Positions 18,736 through 29,227 of a stretch of DNA of 63,182 nt are shown piece by piece. Below the pieces are notes generated by a model. That model ran no database searches. It was not told the DNA's origin and was given only the letters and a program-made list of their open reading frames with translations. The stretch comes from an uncultured Pelagibacteraceae bacterium. Its GTDB lineage: Bacteria > Pseudomonadota > Alphaproteobacteria > Pelagibacterales > Pelagibacteraceae. The translations under genes were made by a program, and so were the position numbers. Position 1 is the first letter of the stretch. The number at the start of each line of letters is the position of its first letter. The stretch covers positions 1 through 63,182 of the forward strand of contig CACOHP010000004.1 in assembly GCA_902627045.1 (NCBI GenBank), in the 5' to 3' direction.

Positions 18736-19347
18736 CTATCTAATTTTTTTACAAATTATAAAACTTTCTTTAGATTCTTTTCGACTTGATAAAGGTTTAA
18801 AAACCTTAACTTCTTTAAATATTTTTTTTCCAAGTGCGACAATTTCATTGAAAGTGCTCCCCATAAAGATTTTTGAAATAAAAAAACCATTTGATGAAAT
18901 TATTTTTTTTGTAAATATCATTGCCTCTTTACATAGTTCTCCAGTTTGAATTGAGTCAAGGTTCTTTACGCCAGTAGTATTTACAGCCATATCTGACATG
19001 ACGACATCAAATTCTTTTGCTAAATTTTCTTGAATTTTTTTTTGAATACTAGGCTCTGTAAAATCACCTTTAATATGAATACCATTATTAATCGGTGACA
19101 TTTCTTTTAAATCAATTGATATTATTTTGCCATTTTTAATTACTTTTGATGCATACTGAGACCAGCTTCCAGGTGCTGCACCAATATCTAAGACAAAAAT
19201 TCCGTTCTTAAAAATCTTAAATTTTTTATCTATTTCAATTAATTTATAAGCTGATCGTGCTCTATAACCGTCAACTTTTGACTGGCGCACATAAATATCT
19301 CTTTTCTGTCTATTGATCCAGTTTTTAGAGATTTTATTCTTTTTCAA
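18736..19347 (-). CDS. rlmE: 23S rRNA (uridine-2'-O-)-methyltransferase (RlmE/RrmJ/FtsJ)
   Basis: The 203-residue protein fits RlmE, which methylates U2552 of 23S rRNA in the peptidyl-transferase A loop. The SAM motif LDIGAAPGSWSQYA is clear, and the catalytic K-D-K-E tetrad is recognisable in SAYKL, MSDMAVNTTG, ISKIFMG and KESF. The N-terminus (WINRQKRDIYVRQSKVDGYRARSAYKL) matches the family closely. It starts directly at the glycosyltransferase stop, and guaB begins 31 bases downstream. Confidence 0.93.
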   Translation of the reverse strand: MKKNKISKNWINRQKRDIYVRQSKVDGYRARSAYKLIEIDKKFKIFKNGIFVLDIGAAPGSWSQYASKVIKNGKIISIDLKEMSPINNGIHIKGDFTEPSIQKKIQENLAKEFDVVMSDMAVNTTGVKNLDSIQTGELCKEAMIFTKKIISSNGFFISKIFMGSTFNEIVALGKKIFKEVKVFKPLSSRKESKESFIICKKIR

Positions 19348-20259
19348 TTAACTATTATACCTTAAGCTTTTAATAACTTTTTTATCACCTAGTGTTTCAA
19401 TCTCGATTTCAACACTTTTATTTATCCTCATATCCTTACCATCTTTCCAAATACCAGCCGCAAGGTGCATTATACCTATCTTATAATTAGGCAAGTATGG
19501 TTCAACGAAAGTATCGTTAATTTCATCATATTTTGGCAGTAGGTTACTTGCAATCCAATTACAATTAAGTGGTAAAAATTCTGTAGCTAAACCATCAATA
19601 TATACTGACATATTAATTGCTAGCCCTTCAGAGCCAAAAATATTTCCTGCTCTTAAGGTTTGTTTAAGGTTATTTTGCCAACTTTCCCAGCCAGGTGAAT
19701 TTCTTTCTAAGGAAAAAACACCAATGTTTATATGTGGTGCAAAGGCTAATTTTCTTGCTTTATCATATGGTATTTTAGATTTCACAGCGTGTTTGAAATT
19801 TTGTGATTTAATAATTGCTAATTTTCCAAATAACCAGTTAACTTTTGACATTATTTTGTATCCAGGGCCAAGTGTCTGTGTAATACCCAATTTACCTTTA
19901 TCACAAGCTTTAAAATATAACTCCACGCACTCCCAATTGTTCACCCAAGCATCACAATCAATCCATAAATACTTATTATAATTGGGAAAGTAATTTGGTA
20001 AAAAAGCCCTAGAGACTTGGCTTTTTAACCATTCTTTTCCTTTTACTTTGAACTCTGGGACTTCAATATCCCAATCAGCTTTTTTAATTTCATCTACTTT
20101 TTTTGACAATAAATCTTTTTGATCTTGTGTTAATCCTGCATCTAAAACACAAATAGCAATATCTTCACTCTCTTTAAATCTCTTAATAGAATTAATAAGC
20201 TCTTCTAATAAAGGAAAATAATTAGCATCAGCTAATGAAACAATTACATTTTTTTTCAT
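19348..20259 (-). CDS. Putative glycosyltransferase (GT-A fold, family 8-like)
   Basis: The 303-residue protein begins VIVSLADANYFPLLEELINSIKR, the nucleotide-sugar-binding start of GT8-like enzymes, and has the DxD-type motif in YLWIDCDAWVNNWE around residue 100. Later, HLAAGIW resembles the GT8 metal-binding HxxGxxKPW. No signal peptide or membrane helix is seen. It probably glycosylates a cell-surface glycan or lipid; donor and acceptor are unknown. It sits between pssA and rlmE with one-base spacing. Confidence 0.65.
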   Translation of the reverse strand: MKKNVIVSLADANYFPLLEELINSIKRFKESEDIAICVLDAGLTQDQKDLLSKKVDEIKKADWDIEVPEFKVKGKEWLKSQVSRAFLPNYFPNYNKYLWIDCDAWVNNWECVELYFKACDKGKLGITQTLGPGYKIMSKVNWLFGKLAIIKSQNFKHAVKSKIPYDKARKLAFAPHINIGVFSLERNSPGWESWQNNLKQTLRAGNIFGSEGLAINMSVYIDGLATEFLPLNCNWIASNLLPKYDEINDTFVEPYLPNYKIGIMHLAAGIWKDGKDMRINKSVEIEIETLGDKKVIKSLRYNS

Positions 20260-21062
20260 TAAAGTATATCTTCAAGATCATCTTCATCTTGAATTCTGTC
20301 ATTTTCATTTTTCTTTTTAATTTTTTGATAATGAAGAAAACTTATAGGTAACAACAATACGTAAATGACAGCACTTAAGGCAATTACATTAAATGTATAT
20401 ATAAGTAATAAGCCAAAAAATAGAACAATTCCAAATAATAGAAATATAGTTGTTCTTCTTGGAATTACTATTTTCTTAAAGGAATAAGTTGGAAATTTAC
20501 TTATTAATAGAAAGGAGGTAGCTATAAAAAAGATCGGTGTGACTAATTCATAATTTAATTTATATAATTCAAATCCACTTAAACTTATGATTAATGGTGT
20601 TAGCACTAAAATTCCCCCAGCTGGAGATGGTACACCTTCAAAAAAATTATCTCTCCACGAAGGTTCATTAACTGAATTAACATTAAATCGAGCCAACCTT
20701 AGAGCAACACAAATTACATATATTAAACATAATAACCAGCCAAATTTTCCAAGTGTATTTAATTTCCAAAAAAACATTATAAACGCAGGAGCAACTCCAA
20801 AACTTATCATATCTGTTAAAGAATCTAATTCTTTACCAACTTTTGATGTTCCTTTAATTAATCTAGCTATTCTTCCATCTAAGCCATCAATTAATGCGGC
20901 AAAAATAATTGCTACGATTGCTAATTCAAATCTGCCATCAAGGGCAAATCTGATAGAAGTTAATCCAATACAAACTCCTATCAAGGTTAACATATTCGGT
21001 AAGATCACTCTCGCACTTTTCTTCTCACTTACAATTTTAAAATTTTTTTTTTGTGGTTCCAT
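20259..21062 (-). CDS. pssA: CDP-diacylglycerol--serine O-phosphatidyltransferase
   Basis: This 267-residue membrane protein with about eight helices makes phosphatidylserine. The CDP-alcohol phosphotransferase signature D-G-x2-A-R-x8-G-x3-D-x3-D is present as DGLDGRIARLIKGTSKVGKELDSLTD. Its charged tail (KIKKKNENDRIQDEDDLEDIL) is cytoplasmic. The psd gene immediately upstream overlaps by one base, so the two consecutive steps to phosphatidylethanolamine form one operon. Confidence 0.95.
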   Translation of the reverse strand: MEPQKKNFKIVSEKKSARVILPNMLTLIGVCIGLTSIRFALDGRFELAIVAIIFAALIDGLDGRIARLIKGTSKVGKELDSLTDMISFGVAPAFIMFFWKLNTLGKFGWLLCLIYVICVALRLARFNVNSVNEPSWRDNFFEGVPSPAGGILVLTPLIISLSGFELYKLNYELVTPIFFIATSFLLISKFPTYSFKKIVIPRRTTIFLLFGIVLFFGLLLIYTFNVIALSAVIYVLLLPISFLHYQKIKKKNENDRIQDEDDLEDIL

Positions 21063-21709
21063 TATTTTTTAGCTAGTAATGTTTCTCCAGCTATAGAAGT
21101 TTGACCAATTTGAACAAGAGGTTCATAATTTTCATAGTAAACATCTGCCCTACTTCCAAATCTTATCATCCCAATTCTATCACCTTGTTTTAAATCTTGA
21201 TCCTTGCTTGACTCACAAACAATTCTCCTAGCAACTAATCCTGCTATTTGAACAACAACAACATAATTACCGTTACTGTCTTTAATTTTGTAATAATTTC
21301 TCTCATTATCTTCGCTTGCTTTATCTAAAGATGCATTTACAAATTTTCCTGGTTTATATAAAATTTCCTCAATTCTTCCGCTACACGGAGTTCTGTTTAC
21401 ATGACAATCAAAAACATTCATGAATATACTAATTTTTTTGAACTTTTTATTTTCTAATCCAAGTTCTTTTGGACCATCTACCTCTTCAACCTTGATCACT
21501 TCTCCATCAGCAGGACTGACAAGATAATTGTCATCATTAATGATTATTCTATCTGGATCTCTAAAAAAATAGTAAACCCAAATTGATAAAACTAAACCAA
21601 CTAAACCTAGGAAGCTGCTAAAAATATAAAAAATGATAGTTATAATCCCTGCAATAACCAAGAATTTATATCCCTCAGCGTGAATTTTTGGAAATATTTT
21701 GCTAAACAT
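21062..21709 (-). CDS. psd: Phosphatidylserine decarboxylase proenzyme
   Basis: This 215-residue short-type decarboxylase converts phosphatidylserine to phosphatidylethanolamine. An N-terminal membrane hairpin (FLVIAGIITIIFYIFSSFLGLVGLVLSIWVYYFFRDP) is followed by VSPADGEVIKVEEV, the His-containing FMNVFDCHVNRTPCSG block, and the self-cleavage site in GMIRFGSRADVYY, where Gly-Ser cleavage generates the pyruvoyl group. It is the first gene of psd-pssA and lies divergent from icd. Confidence 0.95.
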   Translation of the reverse strand: MFSKIFPKIHAEGYKFLVIAGIITIIFYIFSSFLGLVGLVLSIWVYYFFRDPDRIIINDDNYLVSPADGEVIKVEEVDGPKELGLENKKFKKISIFMNVFDCHVNRTPCSGRIEEILYKPGKFVNASLDKASEDNERNYYKIKDSNGNYVVVVQIAGLVARRIVCESSKDQDLKQGDRIGMIRFGSRADVYYENYEPLVQIGQTSIAGETLLAKK

Positions 21710-21784
21710 ATTCTTCTATTTGATAATTTTTCATTAATATGTATATAAAATCGCGAAATTCAATTATTAAGATAGTTAAATAAA

Positions 21785-22999
21785 GTGAGTAAAATTAAGG
21801 TAAAAAACCCAGTTGTAGAGTTAGATGGTGATGAAATGACCAGAATAATATGGGAATTTATCAAAAATAAATTAATTCTCCCCTACCTAGATTTAGGAAT
21901 TGAATATTACGATCTTAGCATGAAAAGCAGGGACAATTCAGATGATCAAATAACTGTAGATGCAGCCAATGCAATTAAAAAAGTTGGTGTGGGAATTAAG
22001 TGTGCAACAATTACTCCTGATGAAGCTCGAGTAGAAGAATTTAAATTAAAAAAAATGTGGAGGTCTCCAAACGGTACAATAAGAAATATTATTGGAGGCA
22101 CAGTCTTTAGAGAGCCAATCATTTGCTCAAATATTCCGAAACTTGTTCCATCTTGGACTGATCCTGTAATTATTGGAAGACACGCTTTTGGAGATCAATA
22201 TAGAGCTACGGATTTTAAAGTACCTGGTAAAGGTAAAATGGAAGTAAAATGGACTTCTGAAGATGGTAAGGATGAAATCAAATATGAAGTATTTAATTTC
22301 ACAGGTCCAGGAGTTGCGCTTTCAATGTATAATTTAGATAAATCGATTGAGGATTTTGCTAGATCTTGTTTCAGCTATGGATTGATAAAAAAATGGCCAG
22401 TCTATTTATCCACAAAAAATACTATTTTAAAAAAATATGATGGAAGATTTAAAGATATTTTTGAGAAGGTATTCAATGAAGAATTTAAGAAAAAATTTAA
22501 TGATGCTAAAATTACATATGAACACAGATTAATTGATGACATGGTTGCATGTGCAATGAAATGGAGTGGTAAATATATCTGGGCATGTAAAAACTACGAT
22601 GGTGATGTACAGTCTGATACAATGGCCCAGGGATATGGTTCTTTAGGACTAATGACCAGTACGTTGCTAACTCCAGATGGAAAAGTAATGGAGGCCGAAG
22701 CGGCTCATGGTACTGTTACCAGACATTATCGTATGCATCAACAAGGGAAAGAAACATCCACAAACCCTATTGCATCTATATTTGCGTGGACAAGAGGCTT
22801 GGCTCATCGGGGTAAATTAGATGGAAATGATGAACTTATAAATTTTGCTAATACTATCGAAAAGGTTTGTGTCGAATGTGTTGAAAATGGTTCAATGACT
22901 AAAGATCTCGCAATATTAATAGGACCATCAAGTAAATATTTGACTACTAGTCAGTTCTTAGATGTAATTGATAGTAATTTGAAAAAAAGATTAAATTAA
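21785..22999 (+). CDS. icd: Isocitrate dehydrogenase (NADP+), eukaryotic-like subfamily
   Basis: The 404-residue enzyme oxidises isocitrate to 2-oxoglutarate and is a main NADPH source. It starts [22 protein letters not shown], contains [19 protein letters not shown] (phosphate loop) and the metal-binding block [29 protein letters not shown], and ends with the [12 protein letters not shown] nucleotide site. These are the homodimeric, eukaryote-like subfamily rather than the E. coli type. The start codon is GTG at 21785. It is convergent with alaS, overlapping by 9 bases. Confidence 0.96.
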   Translation: MSKIKVKNPVVELDGDEMTRIIWEFIKNKLILPYLDLGIEYYDLSMKSRDNSDDQITVDAANAIKKVGVGIKCATITPDEARVEEFKLKKMWRSPNGTIRNIIGGTVFREPIICSNIPKLVPSWTDPVIIGRHAFGDQYRATDFKVPGKGKMEVKWTSEDGKDEIKYEVFNFTGPGVALSMYNLDKSIEDFARSCFSYGLIKKWPVYLSTKNTILKKYDGRFKDIFEKVFNEEFKKKFNDAKITYEHRLIDDMVACAMKWSGKYIWACKNYDGDVQSDTMAQGYGSLGLMTSTLLTPDGKVMEAEAAHGTVTRHYRMHQQGKETSTNPIASIFAWTRGLAHRGKLDGNDELINFANTIEKVCVECVENGSMTKDLAILIGPSSKYLTTSQFLDVIDSNLKKRLN

Positions 23000-25657
23000 A
23001 GACTTTATCTTTTCAAAAGCTTCATCAATTTTGTTTTGATCCTGACCACCAGCTTGCGCGAAATCTTTTCTTCCACCTCCACCTTTACCTCCAATAGTCT
23101 CTGAACCTAATTTAGCAAATTTAACTGCATCATATTTATCAACCAATTTTTCTGTTATACCTACAGCTAGTCCAACTTTATCCTCATTGTTAGCAAATAC
23201 GACTATAATACCATCACCTAATTCTTTTTTTCCGTTATCAACAAGTTTTCTTAAATCTTTAGGCGGTAGATCAATAACTTTTTGAAATCTTACTTTTACG
23301 TCTTTAATTTTTTGATCATTAATAATATTTTTTGTTTTATCTTTTAGAATGGAGCTCACATTGAGTTGTTCAAGTTGTCTTGTAAGATTTTTAATAAGTT
23401 CTTTAAAATCTTTACTTTCAATATTTGGCTTACCACCAAGTTTTATTATTTGAGACGATAATTCTTTAATTGTCTCTTCATCTTTCTGAATTGAAAGTGT
23501 TGATGCCTTTTCTTTGTTCTTAACATATTCATCCAATTGTTTATCTCTCAATGCTTCTACTCTTCTAACACCTGCTGCTATAGAAGATTGACTTACAGTT
23601 TTAAATTTTCCAATATCACCAGTGTTTTTAACATGGGTTCCACCACATAATTCTGTTGAAAAATAAACTTCTTTTTCTTTACCCATAGATACCACTCTTA
23701 CTTCTTCGCCGTACTTTTCTCCAAAAAATGCTAAAGCACCTTTTTCAATAGCTGCTTTTGGTGTCATAATTCTAGTTGTTACTTCAGTATTATTTTTCAC
23801 ATAGTCATTTACTAATTTATCAATTGTTTCTAGCTCATCATTTGTGATTGGTTTCATATGACTAAAATCAAATCTCAAGCGATCTGGTGCAACAAGTGAA
23901 CCTTTTTGCATAACATGTTTTCCAAGTGTTCTTCTTAAAGACTCATGAAGAAGATGTGTTGCTGAATGATAAGCTTTTAGATTTGCTCTTCTTTCAATAT
24001 CAATTTTTAATTCAACAGCATCACCCACTTTTATTGAGCCTGTTTTTAATGAACCATAATGGACAAATAAATTACCAAGTTTCTTCTGTGTATCCTCAAC
24101 CTCAAAAACTGAGTTTCCTGAAACTATTGTGCCTTTGTCACCAAGCTGACCACCGGACTCACCATAAAAAGGAGTTTGATTTGTTATGATCATTCCTTCT
24201 TCACCAGTGGATAATGATTTCACTTCGTTATTTTCCTTAATCAAATTTAATATAACTCCCTCTGATTGATTAGACTCGTAACCTAAAAATTCAGTTGGAC
24301 CAATTTTATCTTTAATTGAAAACCAAATTGCTTCTTCCGAACTGTCACCTGAACCTTTCCAATTTTTTTTAGCAAGCTCTTTACTATTTTTCATTAGTTG
24401 ATCAAATTTCTTATGATCAACTGTTAATGATTTATTTTTTAAAATATCTTCAGTCAGATCTAATGGGAAACCGTAAGTATCATATAATTTGAACGCTACA
24501 TCTCCTGGTAAGACTTTGTCTATTTTTGAAATTTCATCATTTAAAATTTTAATTCCTCTATCAAGTAAAACTAAAAATTTTTCCTCCTCCATTTTTAATG
24601 TTTCTCGAATTAATGACTCTGATCTTTCTAATTCTGGATAATTTCCTGACATTTCATTTTTTAAAGCCTCAAAAATTTTGAAAAATATTGGTTCTTTAGA
24701 TCCCAATAAATGAGAGTGCCTCATACCTCTCCTCATAATTCTTCTAAGAACATACCCACGACCTTCGTTTGAGGGTAAAACACCTTCAGCTAAAAGAAAT
24801 GAGCTCGCTCTTAAGTGATCAGCAATTACTCTAAAACTCGATATATTTTTATCTTCTTGTTTGACTTTTGTTACTTCAGATATTGAACTTATTAATTTTT
24901 TAAAATGATCAGTTTGATAATTATCGTGTGTGCCTTGCAAAAGAGCCGCAATTCTCTCTAATCCCATTCCTGTATCGACAGATGGCTTTGGTAAATCTAT
25001 TCTTTTATCTTTTGAAACTTGCTCATACTGCATAAAGACCAAGTTCCAAATTTCAATAAAACGATCTCCATCTTGATCTTTGGTTCCTGGCAATCCTCCT
25101 TTTAAATGATCGCCATGATCATAAAATATTTCTGAGCAAGGACCGCATGGCCCAGTTTCTCCCATTGACCAGAAGTTATCTGATGTTGCAATTCTAATTA
25201 TTCTGTCATCACTAAAACCTGCTATTTTCTTCCAGAAATTAAAAGCCTCATCATCCTCATGAAAAACAGTTACATAAAGCCTATTTTTATCTAAACCAAA
25301 ATCTTTGGTGATTAAATTCCACGCAAGTTCAATTCCTCTTTCTTTAAAATAATCTCCAAAAGAAAAATTTCCTAACATCTCAAAGAAGGTATGGTGTCTA
25401 GGAGTATAACCAACATTATCAAGGTCATTATGTTTGCCGCCTGCTCTTACACATTTTTGAGAGGTGGTTGCTCTTTGATAATCTCTTTTTTCCAAACCTG
25501 TAAATACATTCTTAAACTGAACCATTCCAGAATTAGCAAACATCAAAGTTGGATCATTATTTGGTACTAAATTACTAGACTCAACAATCTTATGATCATT
25601 CTTTTCAAAATACTTTAAGAATGTTTCTCTTATTTGATTTAAAGTTTTTCCAGCCAT
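22991..25657 (-). CDS. alaS: Alanine--tRNA ligase
   Basis: The 888-residue full-length AlaRS begins [22 protein letters not shown]. It has the class II aminoacylation core, the editing-domain zinc motifs [11 protein letters not shown] and [13 protein letters not shown], and a C-terminal DHHA1-like glycine-rich segment ([16 protein letters not shown]). It starts 19 bases after the stop of the putative restriction endonuclease gene. In many alphaproteobacteria recA and alaS are neighbours, so the methylase block appears inserted between them. Confidence 0.97.
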   Translation of the reverse strand: MAGKTLNQIRETFLKYFEKNDHKIVESSNLVPNNDPTLMFANSGMVQFKNVFTGLEKRDYQRATTSQKCVRAGGKHNDLDNVGYTPRHHTFFEMLGNFSFGDYFKERGIELAWNLITKDFGLDKNRLYVTVFHEDDEAFNFWKKIAGFSDDRIIRIATSDNFWSMGETGPCGPCSEIFYDHGDHLKGGLPGTKDQDGDRFIEIWNLVFMQYEQVSKDKRIDLPKPSVDTGMGLERIAALLQGTHDNYQTDHFKKLISSISEVTKVKQEDKNISSFRVIADHLRASSFLLAEGVLPSNEGRGYVLRRIMRRGMRHSHLLGSKEPIFFKIFEALKNEMSGNYPELERSESLIRETLKMEEEKFLVLLDRGIKILNDEISKIDKVLPGDVAFKLYDTYGFPLDLTEDILKNKSLTVDHKKFDQLMKNSKELAKKNWKGSGDSSEEAIWFSIKDKIGPTEFLGYESNQSEGVILNLIKENNEVKSLSTGEEGMIITNQTPFYGESGGQLGDKGTIVSGNSVFEVEDTQKKLGNLFVHYGSLKTGSIKVGDAVELKIDIERRANLKAYHSATHLLHESLRRTLGKHVMQKGSLVAPDRLRFDFSHMKPITNDELETIDKLVNDYVKNNTEVTTRIMTPKAAIEKGALAFFGEKYGEEVRVVSMGKEKEVYFSTELCGGTHVKNTGDIGKFKTVSQSSIAAGVRRVEALRDKQLDEYVKNKEKASTLSIQKDEETIKELSSQIIKLGGKPNIESKDFKELIKNLTRQLEQLNVSSILKDKTKNIINDQKIKDVKVRFQKVIDLPPKDLRKLVDNGKKELGDGIIVVFANNEDKVGLAVGITEKLVDKYDAVKFAKLGSETIGGKGGGGRKDFAQAGGQDQNKIDEAFEKIKSLI

Positions 25658-25676
25658 TTTTTATATATATAGCTTT

Positions 25677-27053
25677 TTAATTTTTTAAGAAAGGATCATT
25701 ATTTTTAAAATCCTTGTGCCAGGTTAATATCTTATTATTAATATAACATAGTGAAATTTTAAGATCTTTCATCAATCTTATGTAATGACTTCTAAATAGC
25801 TCAGATGGGTCAGAATGAAAAAGCAAGTGTTTAAAACATTCTTTATCTTTGAATGTTTCATCCTCAAATTTAAACTGATATTCGTAGTCTAATAGTTGTG
25901 CAATACCTTTTCTAAACTGACCAGTTAGATTACTTGGTATCCAGCTTTTTACCTCAAATATGTGCATTTTTTGCTCAAATTCAAAATACATATCAATTGG
26001 ATCATAATGAACTTTTATTTTTTTATTTTGAACAAAATTTTTTGCATGAAATAAAGCAACGTCATGCATTTGGGTGGACTCTTTTCTTGTTTGCGCAGTC
26101 AAACGAGGGTTTGTTTTATATCTTATTGATGATTTGGTATTTGATTGTTTTAAGAATTTTTCTAAATTTCTAGTTTCTGTAAAATCTTTTATCTTTATTT
26201 TTTTTGCTGTAATAACTCTATTTCTACGATCAAAATATTCATCAGGTGATAAAGTTTTTATAATTTCTAAATTTTTGTCATTTTCTTTTTTTTCTGAAAT
26301 TTTCTTAGTTTCGACAAAATTTTTAGAAACAATAGATAATGATTCTATAAGGTTGATTCCTAAAGAAGTAAGCTCATAAACTTTGATTTTTTTAGAATCT
26401 TCTTTACTAATACCTAAAAGTGTTTTGGGATTTAAATTAGTTTCTCTTACAATCTTTAATGGACCTATTATGCCATATACCCAATTTAACAAATCAGGAC
26501 TTTCTCCACCCTTAAAGTATTTTATACAAAATGCTTTAATAATATCAGGTGCGAATTTCAGTGAAGGAGATGAGGTATAAAAGTATCCTTCATTAGCTAT
26601 CATGTTTAAAGCCCGTAAAACTATGTTTGTTCCAATATTTATATTATTTAGGTTAGTTTCCGAGATTGATTTATAAAAAACTTTTCTCAAATAATCTGGA
26701 ATTTCATTTTGGTTTTTATATCCTTTTTTTGAAAAATATAAATCTCGAGCTTTTTTACCATCTTCAGAAAGACCAAAATTATACAATCCATTTTTTTCTT
26801 TTTCATTTGTAAATCCAAAGCAAGTAAGCACTCTTCTTTTTTGTGATTTAATTGATGGAGCTTTTCTACTAGTCCAAGCTAAATTTTTATTTGGTTTACT
26901 CCAGATAAAATAATCTTTATTTTCAAATTGCTCTAACCATTGATGGATATGAATAGTAATTGGTCTATATATAACTTTTATAATCGGAAATTTATTTAAC
27001 TTTGATTGATTGGAGTCAAAAAAATCATTTAACTGTTCTTCCAATGTGCCCAT
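25677..27053 (-). CDS. Putative type II restriction endonuclease (PD-(D/E)xK fold)
   Basis: I do not recognise this 458-residue protein as a named family. Near the C-terminus it has a PD-(D/E)xK-like core: an aspartate in YDPIDMYFEFE (about Asp354), the strand HIFEVKSW (Glu367, Lys369), and a helix with Gln386 (GIAQLLDYEYQF) as in Mrr/DUF3883-type nucleases. The N-terminal 300 residues are basic and may bind DNA. It follows two C5-cytosine methyltransferase genes by 32 bases on the same strand, the layout of a type II or IIS restriction-modification locus. A nuclease function is inferred from motif plus context. Confidence 0.6.
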   Translation of the reverse strand: MGTLEEQLNDFFDSNQSKLNKFPIIKVIYRPITIHIHQWLEQFENKDYFIWSKPNKNLAWTSRKAPSIKSQKRRVLTCFGFTNEKEKNGLYNFGLSEDGKKARDLYFSKKGYKNQNEIPDYLRKVFYKSISETNLNNINIGTNIVLRALNMIANEGYFYTSSPSLKFAPDIIKAFCIKYFKGGESPDLLNWVYGIIGPLKIVRETNLNPKTLLGISKEDSKKIKVYELTSLGINLIESLSIVSKNFVETKKISEKKENDKNLEIIKTLSPDEYFDRRNRVITAKKIKIKDFTETRNLEKFLKQSNTKSSIRYKTNPRLTAQTRKESTQMHDVALFHAKNFVQNKKIKVHYDPIDMYFEFEQKMHIFEVKSWIPSNLTGQFRKGIAQLLDYEYQFKFEDETFKDKECFKHLLFHSDPSELFRSHYIRLMKDLKISLCYINNKILTWHKDFKNNDPFLKN

Positions 27054-27085
27054 GAAAGAATATTAGTAAATGTAGAATAATTAAT

Positions 27086-28117
27086 CTACAAATTTTTAGC
27101 AAACAATTCAGAGAGTAAAGGGGGTACTGCATTACCTACTTGTTTATATTGACTCGTTTTTGATCCTTGAAATACAAAATTATCTGGAAAGGATTGTAAC
27201 CTAGCGCATTCTCTTACTGTTGGTATTCTATTAGCCTTATAATGAAAATAATTTCTATGACCTGTATCTATTGTTAGTGAGGGTAATTTACTGTTCATCC
27301 TCTGAAATGTTTTATTATATTTTCTTATTTCCCAATATTTTTTATCTAAATCGTGAATAGTACCTCCATCTTTTATTTTAGAAATTACACTTATAGTTTG
27401 ATCTTCATGGTTAGTGTTTTCGTGATTTATTATTCTTTTTGAATTTTTTCTCATTTGTCTTTGATATGTTGATTTTGCTTTAACTGGATATTGGTAAACA
27501 CCATTTCCTTTTTTTGAATTAAGTTTAAAATTTAAATCAGATATTGCTTCATAGCTTGAAATAAATTTATTATTCTCTTTTGGAAATTCAAATTCTTTAT
27601 TTTTAGTGCCTATTATGAATACTCTTTTTCTATTTTGCGGAACACCATAAGAGGATGAATTAATTAATTTATAATTTATTTTATAACCTAAGCCATTATT
27701 TCCAAATCTTTTAATTATATCCTCAATAAATATACCTGCACTTAAATTTAAAAAACCACTCACATTTTCAATAATGAAAAAATTTGGATTTACTTTTTTG
27801 ACTGTATTATAAAATTCAAGATAAAGATGATTTCTTTTATCTTCCACTTTTCTAGTACCAACTGTACTAAATCCTTGGCATGGGGGTCCACCTATAACAC
27901 CATCTATTTTCTTATTTTTTTTTATAATGTTGTTTAAATGATTTTCATTAAAATCTTTAATATCTTGATGAAAAATTTCTATTTCAGGAAAGTTATATTG
28001 ATAAGTAAGCAACGCATCTTTCCAATGGTCAACAGCTGCAACAACTTTGTAATTATTTTTTTTAAAACCATAAGATAAACCACCAACACCACAAAATAGA
28101 TCAATTATTTTTTTCAC
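27086..28117 (-). CDS. DNA (cytosine-5)-methyltransferase, second copy of tandem pair
   Basis: This 343-residue protein has the full set of C5-methylase motifs: motif I IDLFCGVGGLSYGF, motif IV GGPPCQGFS with catalytic Cys80, ENVSG (motif VI), QNRKRVFIIGTK (VIII) and QVGNAVPPLL (X). It shares many segments with the adjacent methylase (for example TIDTG-NYFH and R-P-T-x-RE-AR-QSF), so the pair look like diverged duplicates. The start overlaps the upstream methylase stop by 4 bases. The target-recognition region between VIII and IX differs from its partner, suggesting a different strand or sequence target. Confidence 0.93.
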   Translation of the reverse strand: MKKIIDLFCGVGGLSYGFKKNNYKVVAAVDHWKDALLTYQYNFPEIEIFHQDIKDFNENHLNNIIKKNKKIDGVIGGPPCQGFSTVGTRKVEDKRNHLYLEFYNTVKKVNPNFFIIENVSGFLNLSAGIFIEDIIKRFGNNGLGYKINYKLINSSSYGVPQNRKRVFIIGTKNKEFEFPKENNKFISSYEAISDLNFKLNSKKGNGVYQYPVKAKSTYQRQMRKNSKRIINHENTNHEDQTISVISKIKDGGTIHDLDKKYWEIRKYNKTFQRMNSKLPSLTIDTGHRNYFHYKANRIPTVRECARLQSFPDNFVFQGSKTSQYKQVGNAVPPLLSELFAKNL

Positions 28118-29169
28118 TTCTTTAAAATAACTTTTTTAAAGTTTTTGGCTATCTCTTTTGATAATAATGGAGGTACTGCATTTCCTATTTGTCGATATTG
28201 ACTAGTTCTTGATCCAATAAATTCAAAGTTGTCTGTAAAAGATTGAATTCTAGCAGCCTCTCTCGGTGTTGGTATCCTATGATATATGGGATGGAAATAA
28301 TTACTATGAGCATTTCCAGTATCTATAGTTACAGAAAAATCATCTTCTTTAAGTCTTTTAAAAGCTGATGAATGACGATTGTTTCTATTGTTTTTAAATA
28401 ACTTAACTGGAATACTCTGCCAATTTTCACCTTGTTTGACATGTTTAATTTTTTCTATAGTGCTCTTTGCTGGATATACAATATCGTGATTTAAAACCTT
28501 TGAATTTTTTTTTCTTAAATATTTTATGTAATCATTACCCAGTTTACCGTTTAATTTTTTTTTATCTTTTTTCTCTAAAGCATAAAGTTCTGAAATAGCG
28601 TCTTTTACTGTAACTTTATTTTGTTTTTTTAGAGTTTCAAAAAAATCTATAGTGCTTAGTCTATTTCCTACTATAAATACTCTTTTTCTTATTTGTGGAA
28701 CTCCAAACTCAGAGGCATTAAGTAATTTGTAGTCTACTTTGTATCCACTTTTATTTAATATTTCCTTTATATTGTTAATAATTTCACCTTTTGATCTAGA
28801 TAGAATGCCAGAGACATTTTCTATTAGAATCATCTTAGGTTTAATTATTTTGACAAATTCAATGAATTTTAAAAACAATAGGTTTCTAGGATCACTATAA
28901 TTTTTATGCCATCTATTTGCATTAGAAAAACCCTGACATGGAGGTCCACCTATAATTACATCGATATTCTTATAATTTTTTTTAATAAATTTTTTGTTTA
29001 ATTTATTTATATCTTTTACAAAAAATTTACCTTTTCCAAAATTTTTTCTAAATGTTTCTATGGAGTCTAGATCGTGATCTATTGCTCCTTCAATTTTAAA
29101 ACCAGCCAATTTAAAACCTAAACTTAGGCCACCGCAACCACTAAATAAATCTAAAACTTTTAAACTCAT
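28114..29169 (-). CDS. DNA (cytosine-5)-methyltransferase, first copy of tandem pair
   Basis: A 351-residue C5-cytosine methylase with motif I LDLFSGCGGLSLGF, motif IV GGPPCQGFSNANR (Cys78), ENVSGIL, QIRKRVFIVG and QIGNAVPPLL. It is the first gene of the three-gene island, preceded by a good ribosome binding site (AGGAGA, 6 bases before the ATG). The recA hairpin lies about 60 bases upstream, so the island probably has its own promoter or uses readthrough. Two C5 methylases with one nuclease is the usual arrangement when the recognition site is asymmetric and each strand needs its own enzyme. Confidence 0.93.
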   Translation of the reverse strand: MSLKVLDLFSGCGGLSLGFKLAGFKIEGAIDHDLDSIETFRKNFGKGKFFVKDINKLNKKFIKKNYKNIDVIIGGPPCQGFSNANRWHKNYSDPRNLLFLKFIEFVKIIKPKMILIENVSGILSRSKGEIINNIKEILNKSGYKVDYKLLNASEFGVPQIRKRVFIVGNRLSTIDFFETLKKQNKVTVKDAISELYALEKKDKKKLNGKLGNDYIKYLRKKNSKVLNHDIVYPAKSTIEKIKHVKQGENWQSIPVKLFKNNRNNRHSSAFKRLKEDDFSVTIDTGNAHSNYFHPIYHRIPTPREAARIQSFTDNFEFIGSRTSQYRQIGNAVPPLLSKEIAKNFKKVILKK

Positions 29170-29227
29170 GATTCTCTCCTAATTTATCATTTATTCTTAT
29201 CCTTAAAAAGTTTCTTCTTAGAGGGGG

